Notes: generated by a model not told the origin, from the sequence alone. 64,000 nt of DNA from Hyphomicrobiales bacterium (GCA_900469345.1 UBWZ01000002.1:98847-162846); one strand, 5' to 3'. Numbered from the stretch's first letter, positions 32,100 to 41,762 are shown. A program made the numbers and translations.

Positions 32100-32756
32100 C
32101 TACCGGCGGGTGATGCAGTAGACCGCCGCCGGCGGCAGGTTGCGGACCGTCTTGCCCAGCCGTTCGGCATCAAGGCCAAGCCGGTCGAGAATCACCCGCG
32201 GCACCGGGCATCGTGGTCCGTATGTGAACTGGTAGAACGCGCCGCCAGGGCGCAGCACCTCGAAGGCGCCGGCGAGGATCGCCTCCTGCTTGCGCGGCGA
32301 CATGGAGAGAAGCGGCAGTCCGCTGATGACCGCACCGGCCGCCTCGTCCGCAAAGAGATCGGCCTCTGCGATCAGCGCCGCATCCATCTGCACGATGCGC
32401 GCCTGCGGAAAGCGGCGATTGAGCCCTGGCAGAAAGTCATTACCGAACTCGAGCAGCGTCAGTTCGGTCTCCGGAACGCCCCGCGCCAGAAGCGCGCGGG
32501 TAAAGACGCCCGTCCCCGGCCCGAGCTCGAGGACCGGCGCGTCGAGGGCGCTGATCTCGCTGGTGATCAGGCGGGCGAGCGAATCGCTCGAAGGGGCAAC
32601 CCCGGCGACACGCAGCGGATTGCTGATCCACGAGCGGAAGAAACGCAGAAAATCCAGGAACTCCGACTGCGGCCTGTTCCCACCTGACTTGCCGTCTGCA
32701 ACCGCTTCGACGAGTGTTTTGCGAAGCCACTGGCTGACAATCAGGTTTAGCCGCAT
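32100..32756 (-). CDS. PmtA-like SAM-dependent methyltransferase (phospholipid N-methyltransferase type)
   Basis: A 218-residue class I methyltransferase. The SAM motif is PVLELGPGTGVFTRALLARG (about residues 73-92), with LLEFGNDFLPGLNRRFP and GLPLLSMS further on, as in the Rhodobacter/Sinorhizobium phospholipid N-methyltransferase group that makes phosphatidylcholine or methylated phosphatidylethanolamine. The first helix (SQWLRKTL) could touch the membrane. It may be a true PmtA or a paralogue of unknown substrate. The start ATG at 32756 was chosen for its GGGAGATCAAG. Confidence 0.78.
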   Translation of the reverse strand: MRLNLIVSQWLRKTLVEAVADGKSGGNRPQSEFLDFLRFFRSWISNPLRVAGVAPSSDSLARLITSEISALDAPVLELGPGTGVFTRALLARGVPETELTLLEFGNDFLPGLNRRFPQARIVQMDAALIAEADLFADEAAGAVISGLPLLSMSPRKQEAILAGAFEVLRPGGAFYQFTYGPRCPVPRVILDRLGLDAERLGKTVRNLPPAAVYCITRR

Positions 32757-32885
32757 CTTGATCTCCCATCTGCAATCCGGGAGCAATATCATGCGCTCCG
32801 GCCGTATGCCGCCGCTTGGCCATAGGGCCAGCAGGACCGATCGGGCCACCGGCGCCAGCTCATCCCTGGCACACGCGTCACCCGA

Positions 32886-33632
32886 TCAGCCGGCACTATC
32901 ACCTGATTTGCGCCGGATAGCCAGCATGCCCGCCTCGGAAACCTGCGTCACCACGTCGGCGTAGCTCGGGATCGTCGGGTGGCGCGTGTCGAGCCGGCGT
33001 GAGTGCGTGGCCGTAATCACCATCACGTCGGCACCGGCCGCCTCGCCCGCCTGAATGCCGGCAAGCACGTCCTCGAACACGAGGACCTGGGACGGGTCGA
33101 CCCCGAGGCGCTCCGAACCCAGCCGGTAGCCTTGCGGATCGGGTTTACCGATCGTCACGTCCTCGGCCGTCACCATCGAACGCGGCGCCTGGATGCCGGC
33201 GGCCGAAAGCCGCCGCATGGCAAGTTCGATCGGGGACGAGGTCACGATCGCCCACCGCTCGGGTGGCAGGGCGGCGAGGAACTCGACGGCACCCGGAAGC
33301 GCGACGACGCCTTCGACGTCGTCGATTTCACCACGCAGGATCTCGTCCGCCTCGGCGACCGGATCGACGCCCGGAAGATTGAGGGCGGCAATCGTGTCCA
33401 CGCCGCGCTTTCCGTGCATGGTGGGAAGAAAGGCTTCGACATCGAGCCCCATGCGCGCGGCCCAGCGGCCCCAGACCCGTTCCGCCGAGGCCGTCGAGTT
33501 GAGGATCGTCCCGTCCATGTCGAACAGGAAGGCTGCGTAGCTGCGGGAGGGAAGGATGATTGCGGGAGATGCTGGTGAAGACAAGGATGGAGCCTTTCGC
33601 TGATGGTGGGATGCGCGCCGGAACCTTTCCAC
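32886..33632 (-). CDS. HAD-superfamily phosphatase (sugar-phosphate type)
   Basis: Phosphohydrolase of up to 248 residues. It has FLFDMDGTILNST (motif I nucleophile Asp), IVTSSP (motif II), and GKPDPQGY plus VFEDVLAGIQAGEAAG (motifs III and IV), all complete, with a subfamily I cap between motifs I and II. The closest relatives in my memory are GPP1/YniC-like sugar phosphatases; the substrate is unproven. The start is uncertain: GTG at 33632 is the longest, while the conserved part begins about 32 residues later and an in-frame TTG lies near 33587. Confidence 0.85.
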   Translation of the reverse strand: MERFRRASHHQRKAPSLSSPASPAIILPSRSYAAFLFDMDGTILNSTASAERVWGRWAARMGLDVEAFLPTMHGKRGVDTIAALNLPGVDPVAEADEILRGEIDDVEGVVALPGAVEFLAALPPERWAIVTSSPIELAMRRLSAAGIQAPRSMVTAEDVTIGKPDPQGYRLGSERLGVDPSQVLVFEDVLAGIQAGEAAGADVMVITATHSRRLDTRHPTIPSYADVVTQVSEAGMLAIRRKSGDSAG

Positions 33633-33677
33633 GCACTACCGTCTTCAGGGACCAGACGCAAACCGCATTGACAGCCG

Positions 33678-34205
33678 ATGATCTATTTTACCAGCGACAC
33701 CCATTTCGGCGACCCGCGCGTCCTACGGATCGACCGCCGCCCATTCTCGAGCATGCCGGAGCACGACGAGGCCGTGATCGCCAGCTGGAACGCCAGAGTG
33801 ACCCCTGACGATCAGGTCTGGCATTTGGGCGACGTCGGCTATCCGCGCCGCGACCGCACGTCGGAGATCCTCACCCGGCTGAACGGCGCCAAGCACCTGG
33901 TCATCGGCAACAACGATCCCGCTTCCACGGTAGAGGCGGAAGGCTGGGCGAGCACGCAGCACTACGCCGAACTGGAGATCGACGGGCAGCGGCTGGTGTT
34001 GTGCCACTATCCCTTCCGCACCTGGAACGGGATGGGCCGCAAGTCGATCAATTTGCATGGCCATTCCCACGGCCGGCTGAAGCCGATGCCGCGGCAGTTC
34101 GATGTCGGCGTCGACCCGCGCGGACTGCAGCCGGTGACCCTTGCCGAATTGATCGCGAGCCGGCCGAAAGGCAGAGGCATCTCAACGCCGGACGTAACCG
34201 ATTGA
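33678..34205 (+). CDS. Calcineurin-like metallophosphoesterase
   Basis: A 175-residue cytosolic phosphoesterase with a full set of metal ligands: SDTHFGD (residues 6-12), HLGDVGY (about 49), GNND (about 77), CHYPF (about 109) and NLHGHSHG (about 124). This short form, with its TSDTHFGD start, is common near the phage/bacterial MPE branch and has no known substrate. Divergent from the HAD phosphatase gene, with 45 bases between starts. Confidence 0.88.
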   Translation: MIYFTSDTHFGDPRVLRIDRRPFSSMPEHDEAVIASWNARVTPDDQVWHLGDVGYPRRDRTSEILTRLNGAKHLVIGNNDPASTVEAEGWASTQHYAELEIDGQRLVLCHYPFRTWNGMGRKSINLHGHSHGRLKPMPRQFDVGVDPRGLQPVTLAELIASRPKGRGISTPDVTD

Positions 34206-34399
34206 ATTAAAGATCCGGCACCCCGAGCTCGGACTACCATGTGGCGGGCGGCACAGGTTCCGTGTTCCTCGGTTCGTCAGAATTGAAGTGACGTACGCAG
34301 CCGAAGCTGGTTCAACATCCCGGATGCGGCAAGGACCGGATCCGCGACGAAAGCGGTTTTCCGGCCTGGTTCGTGACCGGTGCGTTCAGGGAGGATCAA

Positions 34400-35170
34400 T
34401 TGGCGCAAATGACGATTTCTTACGGCGACCTGCAGGACAAGGGCATCCTGGTCACCGGGGGAGGCTCTGGTATCGGCGCGGCACTGGTCGAGGGGTTTGC
34501 CGCCCAGGGCGCGCGCGTCGCGTTCATCGATGTCGCGCAGGAAGCGAGCCGCGAGCTCGTTGCGCGCCTCGGTCCCACGTCGCGCCACGCCCCCATTTTC
34601 CTCAACGCCGACCTGCGTCATGTCAATGCTATCCGGACAGCAGTCGACGAGGCCGCCCACCAGCTGGGTGGTCTCTCGGTCCTGGTCAACAATGCCGGCT
34701 GGGATGATCGCCACGCGTTCGAAGCCGTGACGGAAGAATACTGGGACATGAGCCAGTCGATCAACCTGAAACAGGTCTTTTTCGTATCGCAGGCCGCCGC
34801 CCCGCATCTGCGTCAGGCGCCAGGCGGATCGATCGTCAACTTCTCGTCGATCGCCTATCTGCTGAACATGAGCGAAATGCCGGCCTATACGACGGCAAAA
34901 GCGGGCATTGTCGGGCTGACCAAGAGCCTGGCAGGCAGGCTCGGACCGGATAACATCCGGGTCAACGCCATCCTCCCCGGCATGATCGTCACCGAGCGGC
35001 AGAAGCAACTATGGCTCGCCGACGCGGACATCGTCGCGATGATTAGCCGCCAGTGCCTGAAGCGAAGCCTGCTGGCGCAGGACCTGATCGGCCCCAGCCT
35101 CTTCCTCGCCTCGTCCGCCTCGGCGGCCATCACTGCCCAGACGCTGGTCGTCGACGGCGGCGTTCTCTGA
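34400..35170 (+). CDS. Short-chain dehydrogenase/reductase
   Basis: A 256-residue NAD(P)-dependent oxidoreductase of the classical SDR family. It has the dinucleotide motif TGGGSGIG, NNAG, the catalytic Ser in NFSSIAY with the Tyr-x3-Lys in YTTAKAG, and the late NAILPGMI stretch. An acidic residue at the end of strand 2 (FIDVAQ) favours NAD. I chose the TTG at 34400 because GGGAGG lies at the right distance. Substrate unknown; sugar or polyol dehydrogenases share this pattern. Ends just before a strong terminator. Confidence 0.85.
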   Translation: MAQMTISYGDLQDKGILVTGGGSGIGAALVEGFAAQGARVAFIDVAQEASRELVARLGPTSRHAPIFLNADLRHVNAIRTAVDEAAHQLGGLSVLVNNAGWDDRHAFEAVTEEYWDMSQSINLKQVFFVSQAAAPHLRQAPGGSIVNFSSIAYLLNMSEMPAYTTAKAGIVGLTKSLAGRLGPDNIRVNAILPGMIVTERQKQLWLADADIVAMISRQCLKRSLLAQDLIGPSLFLASSASAAITAQTLVVDGGVL

Positions 35171-35178
35171 AAAAGGAA

Positions 35179-35212
35179 CCGGGCGGGCCCCCGGTGGAAA
35201 GAGCCCGCCCGG
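35179..35212. terminator. Bidirectional hairpin between the SDR and RND genes
   Basis: Perfect 10-bp arms CCGGGCGGGC and GCCCGCCCGG with a 14-base loop, between two converging genes. No long T-run. Confidence 0.6.
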
Positions 35213-35224
35213 CCTGGAGGCCAG

Positions 35225-38200
35225 CTACTCCGCTGGAGAGAGAGCGGGCGCCGGCTCCGACCCATGCTGACGCAGGGGCCGGTTTCCTGTGAGCAGGCGC
35301 GCCAGAACGTAGAAGACGGGCGTCATGAAGATGCCGAAGAAGGTGACGCCGATCATTCCGGAGAACACGGCGATGCCCATCGCGGAGCGCATTTCCGCAC
35401 CGGCACCCGTCGAGATCACCAGGGGCACGACACCCATGATGAAGGCCATTGACGTCATCAGGATCGGCCGCAGGCGCAGGCGGCTGGATTCGATCGCCGC
35501 CTGGACCGGCGTTCGCCCGTCGAATTCGAGCTCGCGCGCGAATTCGACGATCAGGATGGCATTCTTGGCCGATAGACCGACCAGCACTACCAGGCCGATC
35601 TGCGTAAAGATGTTGTTGTCGCCGCCGGTCAGCCACACCCCGGTCAGCGCCGCCAGCACGCCCATCGGCACGATCATGATGATCGCGATCGGCAGGGTCA
35701 GGCTTTCATACTGCGCAGCAAGCACCAGGAAGACGAGCAGCAGCGCGAGCGGGAAGACCACCACGCTGGAATTGCCGGCGAGGATCTGCTGGTAGGTCAG
35801 GTCCGTCCACTCGAAGGTTATACCCGGCGGCAGAGTCTCGTTGAGGATCTTCTCGATTGCCGCCTGCGCCTGGCCGGAGGAGAACCCGGGTGCCGCCGCT
35901 CCATTGACGTCTGCCGCGAGGAAGCCGTTGTAGCGGTTGGTGCGCTCCGGACCGCTGGACGCATTGACGCGCAGCAGGGCCGACAGCGGGATCATCTGAC
36001 CGGAGGCCGAACGGACCTTCAGCCGTCCGATATCCTCCGGTTCGGCGCGGAACTTGGCATCCGCCTGGACGCGCACGCTGTAGGTACGGCCGAAGGCGTT
36101 GAAGTCGTTCACATAGAGCGAGCCGAGATAGATCTGCAGCGTCTGGAACACGTCCGTCACCGAAACGCCCAGCTGCTCCGCCTTGGAGCGGTCGATATCG
36201 GCAAACAGCTGCGGCACGTTGACCTGGAAGCTCGAGAATATCCCGACCAGCTCCGGGGCCTGATAGGCCTTGGCGATGACTGCCTTGGCGGCTTCGTCAA
36301 GGGCCTGGTTGCCAAGCCCTGCCCTGTCTTCGATCTGCAGCTTGAAGCCGCCCGTCGTGCCGAGACCGTTGACCGGCGGTGGCGGGAACATGGCGATGAA
36401 GGCATCCTGGATGACGCCGAACTTCTGGTTCAGCGCCAGCGCGATCGCGCCACCCGCCAGATCCGGTGTCTGTCGCTCCTCAAAGTCCTTCAACGTCACG
36501 AAGACGATACCGGCATTCGACGAATTGGTGAAACCGTTGATCGACAGGCCCGGAAAGGCGATGGCGTTGGCAACGCCCGGCTGGGCGAGCGCGATATCCG
36601 TCATCCGCTTGATGACGTTCTCCGTGCGGTCGAGGCTGGCCGCATCCGGAAGCTGCGCAAAACCGATCAGGTATTGCTTGTCCTGTGACGGCACGAACCC
36701 GCCCGGAACCGTGTTGAACAGGTGATAGGTCGTGCCGACCAGCACCAGATAGAGCACCATGACAATGCTCTTGCGCGACAGGAGCCCCCCGACGCCCTTG
36801 CCGTAGAACCGCGATCCGGCCCCGAAGGCACGGTTGAAGCCACGGAAGAACCAGCCGAAGATGGCGTCCATGAAGCGCGTCAGCCAATCCTTCTTGGCAT
36901 CGTGACCCTTGAGCAGCAGAGCAGCAAGCGCCGGCGACAGGGTCAGCGAATTGAAGGCCGAGATCACCGTCGAGATCGCGATCGTCAAGGCGAACTGCCG
37001 GTAGAACTGCCCCGAAAGACCCGAGATGAAGGCAAGCGGCACGAAGACGGCCACCAGCACAAGCGCGATCGCAACGATCGGCCCCGACACTTCGCGCATC
37101 GCCTTGTAGGTTGCCTCGCGAGGAGACAGGCCGCTCTCGATATTGCGCTCGACGTTCTCCACCACCACGATCGCGTCGTCCACGACGATACCGATCGCCA
37201 GCACCAGACCGAACAGGCTGAGCGCGTTGATCGAGAAGCCGAAGACATACATGACCGCGAAGGTGCCGATGATCGAGACCGGAACCGCGATCAGCGGAAT
37301 GATCGAGGCACGCCAGGTCTGCAGGAAGATAATGACCACGAGCACGACGAGCGTGATCGCTTCGAGCAGCGTGTCGATGACCTTCTCGATCGACGAGCGA
37401 ACGAATTTCGTCGTGTCGTAGACGATCTCGTACTTGATGCCGCTCGGCATGGCGAGCTGCAGCTGGTCCATCGTGGCGCGCACGTTGTCGGCAATCTCGA
37501 TGGCGTTGGAACCAGGCGCCTGGAGCACGGCGACGGCCACCGCCGGCCGGCCGTCCAGAAGCGATCGCAGCGTGTAGTCGGCGGCGCCGAGCTCTATCCG
37601 CGCCACGTCGCGCAGGCGTGTGATCTCGCCATTTTCGCCGGTCTTGACGATGATGTTGCCGAACTCCTCAGGCGTGCGCAGGCGCCCCTGGGCGTTGACG
37701 TTGAGCTGTACGTCGACGCCCGGTCGGCTCGGCGACGCGCCGATGATGCCGGCCGCGGCCTGGACGTTTTGCGAACTGATGGCGCTGCTGACATCGCTGG
37801 CAGCCAGATTGTGCTCGGCGGCCTTCTGCGGATCGATCCAGACACGCATAGAATAGTCGCCGGCGCCGAAGACCTGCACCTGGCCAACGCCCTCGAGCCG
37901 CGCGAGCCGGTCCTTGATGTTGAGGGTGGCGTAATTGCGCAGATAGGTGATGTCCGAATTGCCGTCGGTGGAAACCAGGTTCACCACCATGATGAAGTCG
38001 GGAGAGCTCTTGACCGTCGTGATGCCGAGCGCCCTGACTTCCGCCGGCAGGCGCGGTTCGGCCTGGCTGACGCGGTTCTGCACGAGTTGCTGCGCCTTGT
38101 CCGGATCAGTGCCGAGCTTGAAGGTTACCGTGACGTTGAGCGCCCCGTCGGACGTCGCCTGGCTCGCCATATAGAGCATGCCTTCGACGCCGTTGATCTG

Positions 38201-38407
38201 TTCTTCGAGCGGCGTCGCCACGGTTTCGGCGATGACGGTCGGGTTGGCGCCGGGATAAGTGGCGCGCACGACGATCGACGGCGGCACCACCTCCGGATAT
38301 TCCGAGATCGGCAGCGCCCGCAGGCCAAGCAGACCGGCAACCAGGATCAGGACGGACAGTACCGCCGCGAACACCGGCCGATCGATAAAAAATCGGGAAA
38401 AATTCAT
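35225..38407 (-). CDS. RND multidrug efflux transporter, inner-membrane pump (AcrB/MexF/BepE-like, HAE1)
   Basis: Proton-driven trimeric pump of 1060 residues that exports drugs and other hydrophobic compounds. The chain begins MNFSRFFIDRPVFAAVLSV, and the TM4 motif GIVVDDAIVVVENVERN contains the paired Asp needed for proton transfer. Two large periplasmic domains follow helices 1 and 7, and the C-terminal half has GGDNNIFTQIGLVVLVGLSAKNAILIVEF-type sequence (helices 10-11). Length and motifs are complete. It follows its adaptor gene after 120 bases on the same strand. No outer-membrane TolC-like gene is nearby, so a shared one must serve it. Confidence 0.95.
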   Translation of the reverse strand: MNFSRFFIDRPVFAAVLSVLILVAGLLGLRALPISEYPEVVPPSIVVRATYPGANPTVIAETVATPLEEQINGVEGMLYMASQATSDGALNVTVTFKLGTDPDKAQQLVQNRVSQAEPRLPAEVRALGITTVKSSPDFIMVVNLVSTDGNSDITYLRNYATLNIKDRLARLEGVGQVQVFGAGDYSMRVWIDPQKAAEHNLAASDVSSAISSQNVQAAAGIIGASPSRPGVDVQLNVNAQGRLRTPEEFGNIIVKTGENGEITRLRDVARIELGAADYTLRSLLDGRPAVAVAVLQAPGSNAIEIADNVRATMDQLQLAMPSGIKYEIVYDTTKFVRSSIEKVIDTLLEAITLVVLVVIIFLQTWRASIIPLIAVPVSIIGTFAVMYVFGFSINALSLFGLVLAIGIVVDDAIVVVENVERNIESGLSPREATYKAMREVSGPIVAIALVLVAVFVPLAFISGLSGQFYRQFALTIAISTVISAFNSLTLSPALAALLLKGHDAKKDWLTRFMDAIFGWFFRGFNRAFGAGSRFYGKGVGGLLSRKSIVMVLYLVLVGTTYHLFNTVPGGFVPSQDKQYLIGFAQLPDAASLDRTENVIKRMTDIALAQPGVANAIAFPGLSINGFTNSSNAGIVFVTLKDFEERQTPDLAGGAIALALNQKFGVIQDAFIAMFPPPPVNGLGTTGGFKLQIEDRAGLGNQALDEAAKAVIAKAYQAPELVGIFSSFQVNVPQLFADIDRSKAEQLGVSVTDVFQTLQIYLGSLYVNDFNAFGRTYSVRVQADAKFRAEPEDIGRLKVRSASGQMIPLSALLRVNASSGPERTNRYNGFLAADVNGAAAPGFSSGQAQAAIEKILNETLPPGITFEWTDLTYQQILAGNSSVVVFPLALLLVFLVLAAQYESLTLPIAIIMIVPMGVLAALTGVWLTGGDNNIFTQIGLVVLVGLSAKNAILIVEFARELEFDGRTPVQAAIESSRLRLRPILMTSMAFIMGVVPLVISTGAGAEMRSAMGIAVFSGMIGVTFFGIFMTPVFYVLARLLTGNRPLRQHGSEPAPALSPAE

Positions 38408-38527
38408 GTCGAAACCCTCTCTCCAGGGATGAACAGGAGACGCGCCGCATGGACCCGCAGCGCCAAGCGCTGCGGGCGACGATCAGTCTCTTGTTCTGGC
38501 TGGCGGCCTTCGCCGCCAAGGACGATA

Positions 38528-39706
38528 TTACTTCTTGGCGACCGCTGCTTCGTCCTGCGGCGCAACCACCGCGCCGGGACGAATACGCTGCAACCCGTTG
38601 ACGACGATTTTATCGCCGGCGTTCAGGCCCTTTTCCACCACCCGCATGCCGTCGAGCGACGAGCCGAGCTGCACCTGGCGGGAAGCGACCTTGTTTTCGC
38701 CATCCACCACGAAGACGAATTTCTTGTCCTGATCGGTGCCGATTGCCCGCTCGCTGATCACCATCCGTTCGACCAGCTTCGGCTGCCCCAGGCGGACCCG
38801 CACGAACTGGCCAGGCAGAAGCTTGCCGCCCGGATTGTCGAACACCGCCCGAACCCGGATCGTGCCGCTTGCAGCGTTGACCTCGTTGTCGACCAGCTGC
38901 AGCTTGCCGCGAATGGCCTCCTCGCTGGCAAGCGTCGTCACTTCGACCGGAACCTCGTCGAGCGCCGCGACGCCGTCGTCGGTTTCCACCTCCGACAGAA
39001 TGCGGCTGACGAATTCCTCGCTTGCATCGAAGCTTGCATAGATGGGATCCATCGATACGAGCGTGGTCAGCGAAACGGACGCCGACCCTGCAGCAACGAG
39101 ATTGCCCGGCGTCACTTCGAAGCGGCCGACGCGACCGGAAATCGGCGCGTGGATCTGCGTATAGTCCAGATTGAGCTGCGCCACCTTGAGAGCCGCCTTG
39201 GCCGACTGGAGACCCGCCACAGCCTCGCTGCGCGAGCTCTGCCTCTGGTCGACGTCGCTCTGGGCAATCGTGTTGCGCGAAAACAGCGTCTTGCCGCGTT
39301 CCAGTTCCGTGCTGGCAAGGGCGAGCTTGGCCTCAGCAGAAGCCACCTGCCCCTCCGCTTCCGCCACCGCCGCCTTGTAGGGCTCCGGATCGATGGTCAC
39401 CAAAAGGTCGCCGGCCTTGACCAGGCCGCCCTCGCGGAAATGCACCGACTGGATAGCGCCGGCCACCCGCGGCCGGATCTGCACCCGGTCGACGGCTTCC
39501 AGGCGTCCCGAAAAGTCCTGCCAGGTGGTGATCTGACGCGGCTCCACGGTCGACACCGTTACCGGCGCCGGCGGCGGTGCCGCGGTTGCTGTCGCCGGCG
39601 CAGCTGTCGCTCCGCTTGGCAGGTCAAAGTAAAGCGTTGCACCGGCAATCGCGGCGGCGGTTCCTATTCCAGTACCCAGAAGGGCCCAGGTCTTTAATTT
39701 CGACAT
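38528..39706 (-). CDS. RND efflux periplasmic adaptor (membrane fusion protein, MexE/BepD-like)
   Basis: Links the pump to the outer-membrane channel. The 392-residue protein has an N-terminal membrane anchor (WALLGTGIGTAAAIAGATLYF), an Ala/Pro-rich linker, the lipoyl half-motif RVAGAIQSVHFREGGLVKAGDLL (about residues 80-102), an alpha-hairpin coiled coil (about 107-175), the second lipoyl half IHAPISGRVGR and beta-barrel/MP domains to the end. The ATG at 39706 starts at the anchor. First gene of the adaptor-pump operon; the gene upstream on the same strand is the pseudo-esterase. Confidence 0.93.
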   Translation of the reverse strand: MSKLKTWALLGTGIGTAAAIAGATLYFDLPSGATAAPATATAAPPPAPVTVSTVEPRQITTWQDFSGRLEAVDRVQIRPRVAGAIQSVHFREGGLVKAGDLLVTIDPEPYKAAVAEAEGQVASAEAKLALASTELERGKTLFSRNTIAQSDVDQRQSSRSEAVAGLQSAKAALKVAQLNLDYTQIHAPISGRVGRFEVTPGNLVAAGSASVSLTTLVSMDPIYASFDASEEFVSRILSEVETDDGVAALDEVPVEVTTLASEEAIRGKLQLVDNEVNAASGTIRVRAVFDNPGGKLLPGQFVRVRLGQPKLVERMVISERAIGTDQDKKFVFVVDGENKVASRQVQLGSSLDGMRVVEKGLNAGDKIVVNGLQRIRPGAVVAPQDEAAVAKK

Positions 39707-39764
39707 GGCTCTAATCTCCGTGCGGCGATCTTCAGACCGTCGCAAACTTCACATTTTGAATGAC

Positions 39765-40604
39765 TTACGCACTTAAATCGCGGACGAATCCGCTGAATTC
39801 GTCGCACAGTTCGGGCAACCACGGCCCCCCGTCCTGCCCGACCCTGCTTCTGTAGATTCCGGTCCAGCCCTGGCCGGCCCGGAAAATCTTCTGCCGCACC
39901 GAAATGCCGGCCTCTCTCAGTCGGTTGGCATAGTTGACCGACTCGTCGCGCAGCGGGTCGTCTTCCGATGTCACGACCAGTGCCGGCGCGACACCCGATA
40001 GCCGCGAACACTGGCAAGGAGCCGCATAGGGGTGCCGTGAATCGAAGAACGATCCAAGATAGTGGCTCCACCCGTCCGACCAGCGCTGCCGCATGCCGAT
40101 GTCATCGGCCCTCCGGAACGATTCCGATGTCATCATCGGGTCGATCATCGGTGACAACAAAACCTGTCCATCCAGACCTCCGGGCATTCGGTCCCGGGCC
40201 TTCAGGGCAACACCCGCCGCCACGTTGCCGCCTGCCTCGTCGCCAACGACGATCAGCGGCGATTTCGCACTGCCAAATTGCTTGCGCCGGCTGCTGAGGC
40301 AGTCCAGCGCCTGGAAGGCGCATTCCATCGCCATCGGGAAGAGGTTCGACGACACGCTGCTGTAGTCGGCTTCCAGAACGACTGCGCCTGTATCGGCCAA
40401 CGCGCGGGCGACGCACTGCTCGCCCGACTGCCGCTGCTCCTCAAGAAAGGCACCGCCCCGCAAGTAGAGCACGAGCGCCGGCACCTTGCAGCGCTTGGCG
40501 CCCTCGTAGATCCGCATCGGAACTGGCGGCTTGGCGCGCGGGCCGAACTCCACATTTTCCCATTGCGTGACCATCTTCATACCCATCGGCGGCCTCGCCA
40601 TCAT
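39765..40604 (-). CDS. HSL-type alpha/beta-hydrolase that has lost its catalytic Ser and His (likely non-enzyme)
   Basis: The 279-residue protein keeps the overall hormone-sensitive-lipase fold, as seen in the spacing of LVLYLRGGAF, IVVGDEAGGNVAAGVALKAR and VVTSEDDPLRDE. The catalytic parts have changed: the oxyanion motif HGGG reads RGGA, the nucleophile motif GDSAGG reads GDEAGG (Glu for Ser), and the catalytic His near the end (usual HGF) is QGW. Only the Asp remains. It should not hydrolyse esters and may bind a ligand or a protein. It lies between the efflux operon and a divergent LysR gene. Several in-frame ATGs exist; 40604 is a compromise. Confidence 0.75.
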   Translation of the reverse strand: MMARPPMGMKMVTQWENVEFGPRAKPPVPMRIYEGAKRCKVPALVLYLRGGAFLEEQRQSGEQCVARALADTGAVVLEADYSSVSSNLFPMAMECAFQALDCLSSRRKQFGSAKSPLIVVGDEAGGNVAAGVALKARDRMPGGLDGQVLLSPMIDPMMTSESFRRADDIGMRQRWSDGWSHYLGSFFDSRHPYAAPCQCSRLSGVAPALVVTSEDDPLRDESVNYANRLREAGISVRQKIFRAGQGWTGIYRSRVGQDGGPWLPELCDEFSGFVRDLSA

Positions 40605-40728
40605 GACAAAGCTTGCCCTTCCTGCTCCCACATATTATTGTTCGGGTTGAATGGCACTAGCCAGGCTTAACCGGCAACACTATTCGACTTTACGAGATAA
40701 TGTTGCGTCGCACGAAAAGGCCACTGGA

Positions 40729-41664
40729 ATGGATCAGCTTTCTGCAATGCGCGCATTCGTGCGGGTCGTCGAGACCGGCAATTTTACCCGGGCGGCGTCG
40801 AGCCTCAACATCCCCAAGACGACGGTCACCAACATGGTGCAGGCCCTTGAGGCGCATCTCAACACGACACTGCTCAACCGCACGACGCGGCGCGTGATGG
40901 TGACGACAGACGGCGCTCTCTACTACGAGCGGGCCATGCAGATCCTCGGGGACGTCGACGAGCTCGACGGCAGCATTTCCAATTCGCAGCTGCAGCCGAA
41001 GGGCCGGCTGCGAGTGGAGATGTCCGGCGCATTCGCCGATCTCCTGGTCATCCCGGCCTTGTGCGATTTCTACAAGCGCTACCCGCAGATACGTCTCGAT
41101 ATCGGGGTTGGTGACCGGCTCGTCGACTACGTTGCCGAGAACGTCGATTGCGCGCTGAGGGCCGGCACCCCGAAGGACCAGTCGCTGATTGCCCGCAAGG
41201 TCGGCGAACTGCCCATGGGCACCTATGCCGCGCCGTTCTACGTCAACAACTTCGGCATTCCGGCGCATCCCAAAGATTTGGAAAACGAGCATTTCTCGGT
41301 CGGCTATCTGAATGCGCAGTCGGGGCGCGTCATGGCGACGGATTTTCGCAAGGGCGAGGAATCGGTCGAGGTCAACCCGCGCTACGTGGTGTCCGTCAAC
41401 GATGCGCGGTCCTACGTCAATGCCGCGATATCGGGGATGGGTGTCGCGACGGCACCCCGCTTCATGGCCAAGGACCCTGTTGCCCGGGGGGAACTGCTGG
41501 AGGTTCTGGGTGGCTGGAGCAGCGAGCCCTTGCCGCTCTATATCGTCTACCCGCAGACGCGTCACATGAGCAACAAGGTGCGGGTCTTCGTCGACTGGCT
41601 CGTCAAGCTGGTTCAGTCCCTGCGGACGGCGGAGCAGCCGGAACTGCTGCGCAGGGCCGGCTGA
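40729..41664 (+). CDS. LysR-type transcriptional regulator
   Basis: A 311-residue regulator with its helix-turn-helix at residues 3-60 (MRAFVRVVETGNFTRAASSL, then KTTVTNMVQALEAHL) and a type 2 periplasmic-binding-like inducer domain after residue 90. The sequence style (DQLSAMRAFVRVVE, TTDGALYYERA) is that of the DmlR/PcaQ-adjacent group. The ATG at 40729 follows AAAAGGCCACTGG. It is divergent from the pseudo-esterase and RND genes, which makes them the likely targets; direct evidence is absent. Confidence 0.88.
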   Translation: MDQLSAMRAFVRVVETGNFTRAASSLNIPKTTVTNMVQALEAHLNTTLLNRTTRRVMVTTDGALYYERAMQILGDVDELDGSISNSQLQPKGRLRVEMSGAFADLLVIPALCDFYKRYPQIRLDIGVGDRLVDYVAENVDCALRAGTPKDQSLIARKVGELPMGTYAAPFYVNNFGIPAHPKDLENEHFSVGYLNAQSGRVMATDFRKGEESVEVNPRYVVSVNDARSYVNAAISGMGVATAPRFMAKDPVARGELLEVLGGWSSEPLPLYIVYPQTRHMSNKVRVFVDWLVKLVQSLRTAEQPELLRRAG

Positions 41665-41762
41665 CGGGTAAAACGTTCTGATACTCGTTCCGCCGAACTT
41701 ATGCGTCTGAAGCCGGTGGGATGATAGGTCTGGCGGACTGACATTTTGGGAGGATGGCGTCC

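Noticed and set aside
32100..33632. Methyltransferase and HAD phosphatase genes as part of a lipid or secondary-metabolite cluster
   Set aside because: Neighbours are unrelated housekeeping-type genes, and the two are separated from each other and from the SDR gene without shared signals.
36722..39697. Open frame of 991 codons on the plus strand, opposite the RND pump and adaptor
   Set aside because: Same mirror effect; composition is Arg/Asp/His-rich without motifs, and it crosses the gap between two real genes on the other strand.
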